Shown piece after piece: positions 1 through 6,813 of a DNA stretch of 64,000 nucleotides. The stretch comes from Granulosicoccaceae sp. 1_MG-2023 (lineage in GTDB: Bacteria; Pseudomonadota; Gammaproteobacteria; Granulosicoccales; Granulosicoccaceae). The stretch's first letter is position 1; each line of letters begins with the position of its first letter. A program made the translations under genes and the position numbers. The stretch is from NCBI GenBank assembly GCA_030546905.1, contig JAUOPI010000012.1:1-64000 (forward strand), written 5' to 3'. The notes beneath the pieces are model-generated. The model did no database searches. It was not told where the DNA came from and saw only the letters and a list, made by a program, of their open reading frames with translations.

Positions 1-45
1 TGCCGACACTGCTTCCGCAGGTCGGCAAGGCCTTTCTCTCTCCCT
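1..45 (+). terminator. Possible terminator of a gene left of the window
   Basis: A perfect 7-bp inverted repeat, TGCCGAC (1-7) and GTCGGCA (21-27), is followed by a pyrimidine-rich tract (about 31-58) ending in a short T run. This could end a plus-strand transcript entering from the left. The T tract is broken by C residues, and the left edge cuts off any context. Confidence 0.2.
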
Positions 46-216
46 CTCTATTCTTTTATTTGCAGCCAGCGGCGGCGGGGTGGTGAGTGCTGTCTGCAGT
101 GAAGCACAGCCACAACCGGGCGCCTTGCCGCTTGCTGTTGATTGCGTCTGTCTCTATCATATGCAAAACAATGCATATGAAGCCCGTCGCCGCCACAACG
201 ACAAAGAGACTTAAAC

Positions 217-477
217 ATGCGAAATGCCCGACAATGTGTCGCCAACTTGTGTGCTTACAGCCATTTATGGCGGATGTTCCGCGAGCGCAAGCTGCCGGAT
301 TCCGCCAAACCTGGGCTGACCGTCGCGCTGCTGGGACTGTTTTGTCCTTTTTTCTGGATAGCCCTTTTAAGCGGGGCAAGCCGCGAGGAGCTGATTTTTC
401 ACGCCTGCCACTCCGGGCTGGTGTTTTGTATCGGCATACTCCTGATGCTAAAAGGGCTCAGTCAGGGCAGGGCGTAG
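217..477 (+). CDS. Possible small membrane protein
   Basis: An 86-aa reading frame. Residues about 32-52 and 62-80 are strongly hydrophobic and look like two membrane spans joined by a short polar loop (SGASREEL), and the protein ends in a basic tail. I do not recognise a family. The ribosome-binding site is weak (an AGAGA-like stretch before the start). The gene lies in the chromosomal flank outside the integrated element and would be transcribed towards its left end. A competing frame overlaps it but has no sensible protein features. It could be a chance frame. Confidence 0.35.
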   Translation: MRNARQCVANLCAYSHLWRMFRERKLPDSAKPGLTVALLGLFCPFFWIALLSGASREELIFHACHSGLVFCIGILLMLKGLSQGRA

Positions 478-578
478 GCCGGTTTTTTACTGGGTCCAGG
501 CGTTGGACAGGGCTTCGGCTTGAAGTGTGCGGGGAAGGCTGGCTTTTGCGGAGCGGTGCTGCTCCGGCTTGTATAAGG

Positions 579-592
579 TGGTGGGCCCGGCA
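579..592. repeat. Left attachment site (14-bp direct repeat)
   Basis: The sequence TGGTGGGCCCGGCA is identical to 6665-6678 inside the tRNA 3' end. It marks the far boundary of the integrated element. Excision between the two copies would leave the tRNA gene intact and join it to the flank at 1-578. Confidence 0.8.
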
Positions 593-656
593 TCCACCTA
601 AGTTAAGGCTTAACGTGCTGATCTATAAGGGTTGGTTTGTTGTCTTTGCCTAAAAG

Positions 657-695
657 TACCCCCATAAATACCCCCAAATAAAGCCTGCTACCCCC
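657..695. promoter_or_regulatory. Left integrase arm-type sites (TACCCCC x3)
   Basis: TACCCCC occurs at 657-663, 669-675 and 689-695. The first two are spaced exactly 12 bp start to start, the same spacing as the pair at 6487-6493 and 6499-6505 near the other end. Repeats shared by both element ends, just inside the attachment cores, are expected for tyrosine-integrase arm-binding sites. The rest of 593-904 shows no gene I can support. Confidence 0.6.
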
Positions 696-904
696 GGTAT
701 TCTCTGGAACTAATGCGGGCAATATCCGGCGCGTATGGGCTTCTTGTGCAGGTCGGGGCGGCCAAACGTGGCAGTAGTCCGTTAACACCTGCGGCGGATC
801 ATGGCTCGGTGAAAAACTCCCAAATTCTGCGCCTCTGCGTCACCGTCAAAGGCAAAAGTCGTAGGAAGGACCCGCAGCCGCTAGGCGGGTTTATAAGCGC
901 CAAT

Positions 905-937
905 AGAAAAGGGCCGGCCTTGTGTTATGGCCAGCCC
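905..937 (-). terminator. Terminator of the element's replication operon
   Basis: On the minus strand a 9-bp stem (929-937 with 911-919, one G-U pair) and a 9-nt loop are followed by TTTTCT. It lies just beyond the stop codon at 970 of the last gene in the leftward operon. A rho-independent terminator fits. Confidence 0.65.
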
Positions 938-969
938 TTGATCGTCGCTTACAGGCCGTTACAGCGGCT

Positions 970-1434
970 TTAGGCGCTGAAATAGCGGGGCGGATCGCGT
1001 GCCCACTCCAGCAGGTCACGTCTGACTCGCGGGTCACGTTCTGCCGCTTGCAGGAACTCCCGGCGGATCGCTTCGGAAGTTTCTCCCATGGTGTCTAGCC
1101 ATTCCGTGATGCTCTGGTGTTCGGCTTGGGTTAGTGGCGGCAAGACTGAGCCAGAATCCAGTAGCAGGGCGTCAGGGGGCTGCGGATTCTGCGGATATGC
1201 GGAAAAACTCCCGAATCCCAGTGTTGACGCGGGCTTGCCCGTTTTCGGGGTTTGCGGATTTTTGCGGATAGTTGCGGGAAAAATATCTCCCGGCGAAAAA
1301 TCCGCAGTTTTCCGCAAGTTTTCCGCAAGGTCTAAGCCCCGTGGTTGCGCGGTTTCCGCAGTTTCCGCAGTTTCCGCAGGTGGGGGTGATTGCGCTTGTT
1401 GTTTCCGGCGTACAGCCGCCAGCAAGTCAAACAT
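970..1434 (-). CDS. Hypothetical element protein with iteron-encoded middle
   Basis: A 154-aa frame whose start overlaps the end of the upstream DUF3987 gene by 8 bp, as expected for translational coupling. Residues about 20-75 are low complexity, with a repeated Ala-Glu-Thr motif, because the DNA there is the iteron array at 1181-1379. The C-terminal half (about 95-154) is a plausible acidic-basic helical domain (TQAEHQSITEWLDTMGE and following). I recognise no family. It may be a small replication accessory or DNA-binding protein of the element, or mainly a carrier of the origin repeats. The coupling and the terminator after it support translation. Confidence 0.55.
   Translation of the reverse strand: MFDLLAAVRRKQQAQSPPPAETAETAETAQPRGLDLAENLRKTADFSPGDIFPATIRKNPQTPKTGKPASTLGFGSFSAYPQNPQPPDALLLDSGSVLPPLTQAEHQSITEWLDTMGETSEAIRREFLQAAERDPRVRRDLLEWARDPPRYFSA
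1181..1379. repeat. Iteron array: four triplets of TGCGGA / TCCGCA
   Basis: Eleven exact copies and one variant of a 6-bp unit, in four triplets. TGCGGA at 1181, 1190, 1198; at 1253, 1263 and TGCGGG at 1273; then the inverse TCCGCA at 1301, 1311, 1322 and at 1355, 1364, 1373. The last triplet is a perfect tandem of TTTCCGCAG (1353-1379). Spacing inside triplets is 8-11 bp, about one helical turn. The two orientations face each other around an A-rich stretch at 1279-1300. This is the structure of a replication origin bound by an initiator, and P4-like satellites carry comparable iterons. Assignment as origin is inference. Confidence 0.65.
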
Positions 1435-2974
1435 TGTCCGGAGTCTCCCTTAGCTTCCAGGCGCGGGGCTTGTTGTTAGGGCCGGTGGCAGTGACAAGGG
1501 CGTGTCCGTAATCGACTAGCAGGCCCAGCAGGGCGCGGGCTTTCTTTGCCTTGCGGTAGGCTGCGGGCAACCTGTTAAAGTCATCGGCGCGTAGCTCTCC
1601 CCCGTTTTGCCGCATCCACTCCGCCACTGTTGCGGCGTCATGCTCTGCGGTGCTCTGTTCCGCCTCCTGTGTGCGCTGAATCATCGTCCGCAGGTAGTAC
1701 TGCATCAGTTCAGCGGCCCGGTTGATATGCTCCGGGGTAGGATTTGCGCGGGTTTCGATATACGACAAAATGGCGGCAATGCGGGCGACGTTATCGGCTG
1801 CTTTTGCGGCGAAGGCTTGAACCTCTGCCAGTTCGCCAGCCGGTGATAGCTGTTCCTCTACCGCGTCATGTACCGTTGCCCAAGCCTGATAGGCGGCCCC
1901 GGTGATTTCCAGTGTGTCCGGTTCCAGTTCTCCGGCTTCGTTCAGCGGCAAGGGCTGGCGGATAATCTCCCCGATTCTGTCCCAGAATCGTTTGACGGCA
2001 GGGTCATTGGCGGCGCTTTCATCGATTGGGCGGTTTACTAAAAACCGGCTGCCGATCAGTGAACGGTCGCTACAAACCAGAAACCGGGCCAGAAACCCTT
2101 GCCCCTTCATCAGTGGGTCAGCTAATACCCGGTCCGCGATAACGGGCTGAAGCATTAAGTGGGCAGCCAGGCGGCGGCCTGCGAGTACGCCGGATTCCTC
2201 GGCTCCTGCTCGGGTGCGGGTGATTGGTTTCCCGTCCCATAGCTGCGACAACGCAGTAATAGTGCGGCCCTTGGATTCGTCCGTCATGCCGTGCCCGCTA
2301 AAGAATGCTCCCCCTTCGTCTGAAAACAGGCCCGCTATCGGCAACCCTTCCTTCAAGTGTCGATAGATGCCTTCTGCCGTGGGTTCCTCCATCAGAATAT
2401 GAGGGCGCGGCGGTGGCGTGGGCCGGTTGTGTTCGAGCTCCGCCAGCTCTGCGGCCAGGGCTTCCTGATCGTCATAACTCAAAGGCTTGGGATTTTTGCC
2501 ACGCCCCTTGTAGCTCGTAACAATGCTGTCGTACCGCAGTTTGTGGGCTTCCAGGTCTGCCCGATAGTCCGCTATTGCGGCTTCATGCTCTGCCCGGCGT
2601 TCCGATTGGTATTCATATACCGGGGCAACCGTTCGGCCATCAAGGGTGGACTTGCGCTCTCCGCTGGCGGCTACGGTTAAGCAAAAAAGACTTGTGGGGC
2701 TGGTGCCCACGTTCCCCTTTTTCACGTTGACGTGGCCCTGAACCGCCAGCGACGTTACCGCCAGAACGGATTGCCCGGCCATGCCCAGCGGGGTTTGCAC
2801 GTGATAAGCCAGGGCCTTTGCCGCGTCGCCCAGCAGTTCCCCGAGGGCGTGGACGGGGTAGGGTAGCGGTGCGCTCTTTTCGGCCAGTGGCAGAGGCTTA
2901 GAATCAATGCTTGGCAGCGGGGCGCTTAAGCCCGTGCGCGGGTCAGTTGCGGTGATCGGTGGGTTATGGGTCAT
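1427..2974 (-). CDS. DUF3987-type replication ATPase/helicase-like protein
   Basis: 515 aa from ATG 2974, chosen because it overlaps the primase stop as ATGA and has an AGGGGG ribosome-binding site; a longer frame reaches 3043 without such signals. Visible features: a Walker-A-like GERKST (about 105-110), a coiled acidic region (about 120-185), an acidic FSDEGG (about 217-222) resembling a Walker B, and GFLARFL (about 293-299) with a possible arginine finger. Proteins of this type follow TOPRIM primases in many satellites and integrative elements and are thought to act as the replicative helicase partner. Here it would unwind the element's origin, perhaps at the iterons downstream. Confidence 0.75.
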   Translation of the reverse strand: MTHNPPITATDPRTGLSAPLPSIDSKPLPLAEKSAPLPYPVHALGELLGDAAKALAYHVQTPLGMAGQSVLAVTSLAVQGHVNVKKGNVGTSPTSLFCLTVAASGERKSTLDGRTVAPVYEYQSERRAEHEAAIADYRADLEAHKLRYDSIVTSYKGRGKNPKPLSYDDQEALAAELAELEHNRPTPPPRPHILMEEPTAEGIYRHLKEGLPIAGLFSDEGGAFFSGHGMTDESKGRTITALSQLWDGKPITRTRAGAEESGVLAGRRLAAHLMLQPVIADRVLADPLMKGQGFLARFLVCSDRSLIGSRFLVNRPIDESAANDPAVKRFWDRIGEIIRQPLPLNEAGELEPDTLEITGAAYQAWATVHDAVEEQLSPAGELAEVQAFAAKAADNVARIAAILSYIETRANPTPEHINRAAELMQYYLRTMIQRTQEAEQSTAEHDAATVAEWMRQNGGELRADDFNRLPAAYRKAKKARALLGLLVDYGHALVTATGPNNKPRAWKLRETPDNV

Positions 2975-3957
2975 CGTGCCCCCTTTTGCCATTGGTACAG
3001 GTCGTTGAAGTCGGAAAGGTGAAGGGGTGCCGCTGGCGGCCATTCCGGCAGGGCAAACCGTGCTCCGGCTGCCAGTGCAGCGGCCCGTGCGGCGGTGGCT
3101 CCGGGGTTGCCCGGTGTCTGCCGGTCATCATCGCCACACACAATCAGGTCAGCGTCAGGCCAGCAGTTACGGGCTCCGGTTGCTACAGCCTGAAGGTTGC
3201 CGCAATCCACGGCAGCCAATACCAGGGCGGCGGGGTCTATCTCCGCCAGTGTGCAGCCGGTGGCCCAGCCTTCACATATCAGCACGCGGGCGGGGTAGTC
3301 GGGGCCATCGACGACAATGAAATGCCCGGCCTTCTTTCCTCCAGCCATCAGCCGCTTGTTTCCAGCCTCATCTATTGTTTGCAGGCTCCAACCCTTGCCG
3401 CTGAAGTCAGTCAGCAATAAGACAAGCTCTGCACCTTGCTGGCGGGCTCTGTGGGGCTGTATGCCCTTGCGTTGCAGATAGGGGTGCAATGGGTCTGCCT
3501 GGCTGCATGTATGCCACTGGCGGGCGGCTGCGGCGGCTCTGGCTTCCCATTGCCTGGCCTGTTCTTCTTCTCTAACCTGTTTGGCTTCTGCCACCCGGCG
3601 TTTCAGTTCCCGGCGCTCGGCAGGGCTCAGGGTATCTCCGGTTCCGGCTACCCACTTGGTTTCTGCTCCGGTGCTCCAGTCTCCGGCGATAACGACAAAG
3701 GGCAGGCCTCGGTCATGGTAGGCAATCAGCCAGCCGTTTTTGCTGCGGGGCTTGCTGGCGGTGCCAAACCGTACCGGCTTGCCTTCAGCATCAGCCAGCC
3801 GGGACAGTAGGGCGTCAGGGTTGGCCGGTTCTATGCCTGCTTCCAGCAGGGCGGCGCGGATTGAATTTAGGCGCTCGGTATATCCGCCAGCGGTGGCGTT
3901 GCTATACTGGGTTTGGGTCTGGTGCCTTGCCCCTTCGGGGGCGGGTGCCGTTTTCAT
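2971..3957 (-). CDS. TOPRIM-domain primase of the element
   Basis: 328 aa. A conserved N-terminal part (about 70-115) resembles the P4-alpha-like primase fold. The TOPRIM core follows, with ICEGWATG (Glu at about 229), AAVDCGN (about 248-254) and CGDDDRQ (Asp residues about 276-278). The C-terminal DFNDLYQW is typical of satellite primases. I see no clear N-terminal zinc finger, so it is a short version. It would make RNA primers for element replication together with the DUF3987 protein. The start overlaps the alpA stop by 4 bp (ATGA), so alpA, primase and ATPase are translationally coupled. Confidence 0.8.
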   Translation of the reverse strand: MKTAPAPEGARHQTQTQYSNATAGGYTERLNSIRAALLEAGIEPANPDALLSRLADAEGKPVRFGTASKPRSKNGWLIAYHDRGLPFVVIAGDWSTGAETKWVAGTGDTLSPAERRELKRRVAEAKQVREEEQARQWEARAAAAARQWHTCSQADPLHPYLQRKGIQPHRARQQGAELVLLLTDFSGKGWSLQTIDEAGNKRLMAGGKKAGHFIVVDGPDYPARVLICEGWATGCTLAEIDPAALVLAAVDCGNLQAVATGARNCWPDADLIVCGDDDRQTPGNPGATAARAAALAAGARFALPEWPPAAPLHLSDFNDLYQWQKGAR

Positions 3958-4181
3958 GCCTGGCCCCCTTCCATGCGTTCAGCAATCCATTTACGAATTG
4001 CCGATTCAGGCCATGCCACGGCGCGGGCCCCGATTTTTACGGGCTTGGGAAAGGTGCCAGCGGCCATGCCTTCATAGATTGCGCTGCGGCTGCGGCCCGT
4101 GATTACTTCCACTTCCTTGCGGCGCAACATGCGGTCAATGTGCTGGTGGGTGGTGTCGGTGCTTTGCGTTTGTCCGGTCAT
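3954..4181 (-). CDS. alpA: AlpA-family regulator/excisionase
   Basis: 75 aa with the AlpA/MerR-like winged helix: LRRKEVEVITGRSRSAIYEGM is the recognition helix region and FPKPVKIGARAVAW the wing, followed by the usual AIRKWIAERM end. AlpA proteins activate integrase or act as excisionases in P4-like and other tRNA-integrated elements. It is the first gene of the coupled replication operon. Its ribosome-binding site (GAGG) lies inside a 12-bp inverted repeat immediately upstream, which suggests autoregulation. Confidence 0.85.
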   Translation of the reverse strand: MTGQTQSTDTTHQHIDRMLRRKEVEVITGRSRSAIYEGMAAGTFPKPVKIGARAVAWPESAIRKWIAERMEGGQA

Positions 4182-4184
4182 ATC

Positions 4185-4222
4185 GGATTACCTCGGGGTT
4201 GTGTTGAATTCCGAGGTAATCC
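4185..4222 (-). promoter_or_regulatory. 12-bp inverted repeat covering the alpA ribosome-binding site
   Basis: GGATTACCTCGG (4185-4196) and CCGAGGTAATCC (4211-4222) are perfect inverted repeats with a 14-nt spacer. The inner arm begins 3 nt before the alpA start and contains the GAGG Shine-Dalgarno. It can act as a protein operator or, in mRNA, as a hairpin that hides the ribosome-binding site. Confidence 0.6.
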
Positions 4223-4330
4223 TCTAATTTCTATTCAGACTTGTGCAGGTGTAGGGGGTGTAGGGCAGGGGGTGCAGGCCGGTGCGTCAGCCCTTGCTGC
4301 GTATGGCCTGGCGGGGGTGTAGGGGTGAAT

Positions 4331-5092
4331 TTACCACCCCTTGTCTATGGCCCATTGCGGTTTAATGATTGTGGCCCCGGAGTCTGCGTTTTTTTGGCTG
4401 AGCCCCTTGTCTTCCAGCCAGTCCACAACGTCCTGCTTTTTCGGGCAAGTGTCGCGGTCATTTGGGTCTGCGTTTTTCCAGAACCTGTGCCAGGCAAGCG
4501 TTAAGGCTTCAAGGTGCGGCGGGTAGTGCTGGCGGTCGGGGTCTGGATTTCTACTCGTAGCTTGCCCGTCTGCCCGTCGCTTTATCCGTCCTTGCTTTGC
4601 GAGCCTTTCAAGATCATCAGTCCAGCAGAGTAAATCTGCAAACTTGAATACTGGTGCCGGTATCTCGGCAAAATCCGGGTATATGTATGGGCTATCGTCG
4701 TACAGCTTAACGTTATAAGGACACTCGGGTTCTGGGTTAAATGGGCCGCCAAAGGGGATTGAACCGTTATACCGCTCATCAATGAACGCCTGATTTGCTG
4801 GGACGCTGGCATTGTTGAGCTCACTTAACGAATGATCAAATCTTAAGGAGGCACCCGATAATGATTTCTCGAAAGATGCAATGGTTGTTGGGGATAGCAG
4901 GAGGAAGAAACCGCTGTCGCGGACGACCTTGGGTTCGTTTGGATCGGTCGCGAGCTCCATGTATACGGTGTTATCGACATATGCGTAAACACATAGGCTT
5001 GTGCGGCCAGTCGCGCCGAGGTGCAGCGCGTCAGCGATAGTCAGGCTGTATGGGCTATCTTTCAGCCCGGTCAGGTAATAATATTCTCTCAA
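4331..5092 (-). CDS. Unidentified element gene (cargo candidate)
   Basis: 253 aa beginning at TTG 5092, which has a strong AAGGGG ribosome-binding site 7 nt upstream; no ATG fits as well. The N-terminal 150 residues are rich in Tyr, Pro and Asp and match nothing I know. Residues about 180-253 (YPPHLEALTLAWHRFW, then KKQDVVDWLEDKGLS and a closing QWAIDKGW) resemble a C-terminal helical module that I have seen at the end of many proteins carried by integrative elements, joined to variable N-termini. It lies between integrase and alpA, a usual cargo position. Its base composition looks slightly more AT-rich than its neighbours. The function is unknown; an anti-phage or regulatory role is only a guess. 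Confidence 0.65.
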   Translation of the reverse strand: MREYYYLTGLKDSPYSLTIADALHLGATGRTSLCVYAYVDNTVYMELATDPNEPKVVRDSGFFLLLSPTTIASFEKSLSGASLRFDHSLSELNNASVPANQAFIDERYNGSIPFGGPFNPEPECPYNVKLYDDSPYIYPDFAEIPAPVFKFADLLCWTDDLERLAKQGRIKRRADGQATSRNPDPDRQHYPPHLEALTLAWHRFWKNADPNDRDTCPKKQDVVDWLEDKGLSQKNADSGATIIKPQWAIDKGW

Positions 5093-5192
5093 TTGCGCGC
5101 CCCTTAAGCGCCCCTGTTAAGGAAGGCCACGCCAGGCGGGTAGGGTTGCCCGCTTTTCGCTCCGTCGAGCTAGGCATGGCCAAAACGGTTGT

Positions 5193-6428
5193 TTATTTGC
5201 TGGCGGTCTGGCCTAACGCTACCACGTTGCCGTCGGTTCTCAGGTTGTCCAGGTAATCGGCCCACTGCTGCATCATTTCCCGGCGCTCGGGTAGCCAGGT
5301 TGTCCGGTTGTAGGCTCTGCCGTGAACGTCTCTTACCCGGTGGGCCATCTGCATCTCTATGATTTCCGTTCGGAAGCCCAGGCGCTCCGTTAATACGGTT
5401 TTTGCCATGGCGCGGAAGCCATGCGCCGACATAATGCCCTTAAGCTCTAATCGGTTCAGGGCTCCGGTAATGGCGTTTTCGCTCATGGGGCGGCCTTTGC
5501 CCGCTCCGCTCGGGAATACCCACTCACGTTTACCGTTCAGCTCCTCTAGCTCCTTCAGCAGGGCGATTGCCTGGCGGGCCAGTGGCACTACTAAGGGCTC
5601 ACCGTTTTTCGTGGTGTCGGTTGTCCAGGTGGCCGCGTCCCAGTCGATTTCCTCCCAGCGCATGTGGCGAAGGTTGCCGGGTCTCAGAAACAGATAGGGC
5701 GATAACTTCATGGCCAGGCATACCGTCGGCGTTCCCCAGTAGGTATCAATTTTTCTGAGCATATCCGCGATTTCGTCAGGGGTAGTGACGGCGGCGTGAT
5801 GCTTCACGTTAGGCGCGGGCAGAATGCCCCGAAGGTCTGCGGTTACGTCCCGCGTTGCCCGGCCCGTACTCACGGCATACCGGAATACCTGGCCAATCAG
5901 GGTTTTCAGCCGGTGGGCGTTGTCCACGTGGCCCTTGCCTTCGATATCCCGGAGTATCGCCAGAACGTCCGGCGGTTCAATCTCAGCCATCGGGCGGCGG
6001 CCCAGCTTGGGGTAGGCGTACATTTCAAGGCGGCGCTTGTTTTTGGGGTAGGTAGTGGCTCCTACGTTTTTCTTGTGCACCTGCTCCAGCCATTCCTGCG
6101 CAATGCCCTTGAAGGTGGTAGCGGTTGCCTCTACCCGTTCGGCCTTTTCTCGCTGGCGGTGGGTCACTGGGTCGATATTGTCTGCCAGCAGGCGTTTTGC
6201 CTCGTCGCGCCTGGCTCGGGCTTCCTTCAGGGAAACGTCAGGATATACCCCCAGGGCTAATAGCTTTTCTTTTCCGCCATAGCGGTACTTCAGTCGCCAG
6301 TAGCGGCCCGCCTTCTTAACGTCCAGATACAGCCCGGCTCCGTCCGCCAGCTTGGTGCGCTTGCCGTACTTACTGAATGTGGCGTGCTTCACTGCCGTCT
6401 CTGTGAGTTTGTTAGCCGCTCTGGTCAT
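5193..6428 (-). CDS. int: P4-type tyrosine integrase
   Basis: 411 aa. An N-terminal arm-binding domain (about 1-85, LADGAGLYLDV is diagnostic) is followed by a SAM-like core-binding domain and the catalytic domain. Catalytic residues visible: Arg in LRPGNLRHMRW, His-x-x-Arg in HGFRAMAK, His in MAHRVRD and the Tyr nucleophile in RAYNRTTW. I chose ATG 6428 because GGAG lies 9 nt before it; an ATG at 6443 has no ribosome-binding site and would add five residues. It recombines the 14-bp cores at 579 and 6665. An inverted TACCCCC arm site lies just upstream, so it may repress its own gene. Confidence 0.95.
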   Translation of the reverse strand: MTRAANKLTETAVKHATFSKYGKRTKLADGAGLYLDVKKAGRYWRLKYRYGGKEKLLALGVYPDVSLKEARARRDEAKRLLADNIDPVTHRQREKAERVEATATTFKGIAQEWLEQVHKKNVGATTYPKNKRRLEMYAYPKLGRRPMAEIEPPDVLAILRDIEGKGHVDNAHRLKTLIGQVFRYAVSTGRATRDVTADLRGILPAPNVKHHAAVTTPDEIADMLRKIDTYWGTPTVCLAMKLSPYLFLRPGNLRHMRWEEIDWDAATWTTDTTKNGEPLVVPLARQAIALLKELEELNGKREWVFPSGAGKGRPMSENAITGALNRLELKGIMSAHGFRAMAKTVLTERLGFRTEIIEMQMAHRVRDVHGRAYNRTTWLPERREMMQQWADYLDNLRTDGNVVALGQTASK

Positions 6429-6446
6429 GGGGTTGGGCTCCATGTT

Positions 6447-6505
6447 GGGGGTACTTTTCAGGTGAAAATCCGGGGTCCGGCTCAGGTACCCCCAAATATA
6501 CCCCC
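6447..6505. promoter_or_regulatory. Right integrase arm-type sites (TACCCCC)
   Basis: TACCCCC occurs at 6487-6493 and 6499-6505, with an inverted copy (GGGGGTA) at 6447-6453 directly before the integrase gene. The 12-bp spacing equals that of the left pair at 657 and 669. The sites probably bind the integrase N-terminal domain and may also overlap the int promoter. Nothing else is recognisable between 6506 and the tRNA. Confidence 0.6.
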
Positions 6506-6664
6506 AGCGGTTTGCGGCTTCTAGCGGTAGTCAGTGGAATGATTCAGAACAAAAGGAGGCGCTTTGTGCGTGCTGTTATAGGCTGAAAGCCAGTAGCGGC
6601 GGGGGGTTGCGGGGTTTGTTGTGTTCCGCTGAAGTCCGGTGAAGTGTTGCGGAAAATTAAAGAT

Positions 6665-6678
6665 TGGTGGGCCCGGCA
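6665..6678. repeat. Right attachment site inside the tRNA 3' end
   Basis: TGGTGGGCCCGGCA is identical to 579-592. It covers the CCA end and acceptor stem of the tRNA, a common target segment for tyrosine integrases. Confidence 0.8.
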
Positions 6679-6741
6679 GGACTCGAACCTGCGACCAATG
6701 GATTATGAGTCCACTGCTCTAACCAACTGAGCTACAGGCCC
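6665..6741 (-). tRNA. tRNA with CAU anticodon, probably tRNA-Ile2
   Basis: A full cloverleaf can be drawn: acceptor GGGCCTG with CGGGCCC, D-arm GCTC/GAGC, anticodon stem GTGGA/TCCAT around loop CTCATAA, T-arm GCAGG/CCTGC with TTCGAGT, and an encoded CCA at 6665-6667. The acceptor has C4-G69 and C5-G68, which are lysidine-synthase determinants reported for isoleucine-2 tRNA, so Ile2 is favoured over elongator Met. It is the integration site of the element; its 3' end is rebuilt by the inserted copy of the core. Confidence 0.93.
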
Positions 6742-6813
6742 CCTGGGTGATCTCGTGGGGTGATCTTACGCGGGAAGTGACTCTGCCTTCCCGCGTGGGA
6801 TTATCGCTTTATT

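Larger units (their letters stand above)
579..6678. mobile_element. tRNA-integrated element of about 6.1 kb (satellite-like)
   Basis: A 14-bp direct repeat occurs at 579-592 and 6665-6678. The right copy is the 3' end of a CAU tRNA gene. Between them lie, all on the minus strand, a P4-type tyrosine integrase, an unidentified gene, an AlpA-like excisionase/regulator, a TOPRIM primase, a DUF3987-type ATPase and a small protein gene containing iterons. The last five genes are read leftwards and end at a hairpin terminator near 905. Integrase next to the tRNA 3' end is the usual geometry for tRNA-targeting elements. No capsid, terminase, relaxase or mating genes are visible, so it must be mobilised by a helper or be a decayed remnant. 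Confidence 0.85.

Noticed and set aside
87-653. 188-codon frame at the left end
   Set aside because: Rich in Arg/Cys with no recognisable fold; it runs through the attachment site and overlaps the better small membrane-protein frame.
1181-1379. CRISPR array
   Set aside because: Repeat units are only 6-9 bp, occur in both orientations and have no 25-40-bp spacers. An iteron array fits better.
5137-5158. Terminator for the integrase gene
   Set aside because: The GCGGG/CCCGC hairpin has its T run on the plus strand, whereas the integrase is on the minus strand; nothing on the plus strand needs it.
6519-6531. Second ops-like GCGGTAG near the tRNA
   Set aside because: It lies between the integrase and the tRNA with no long operon downstream, so it is taken as chance.
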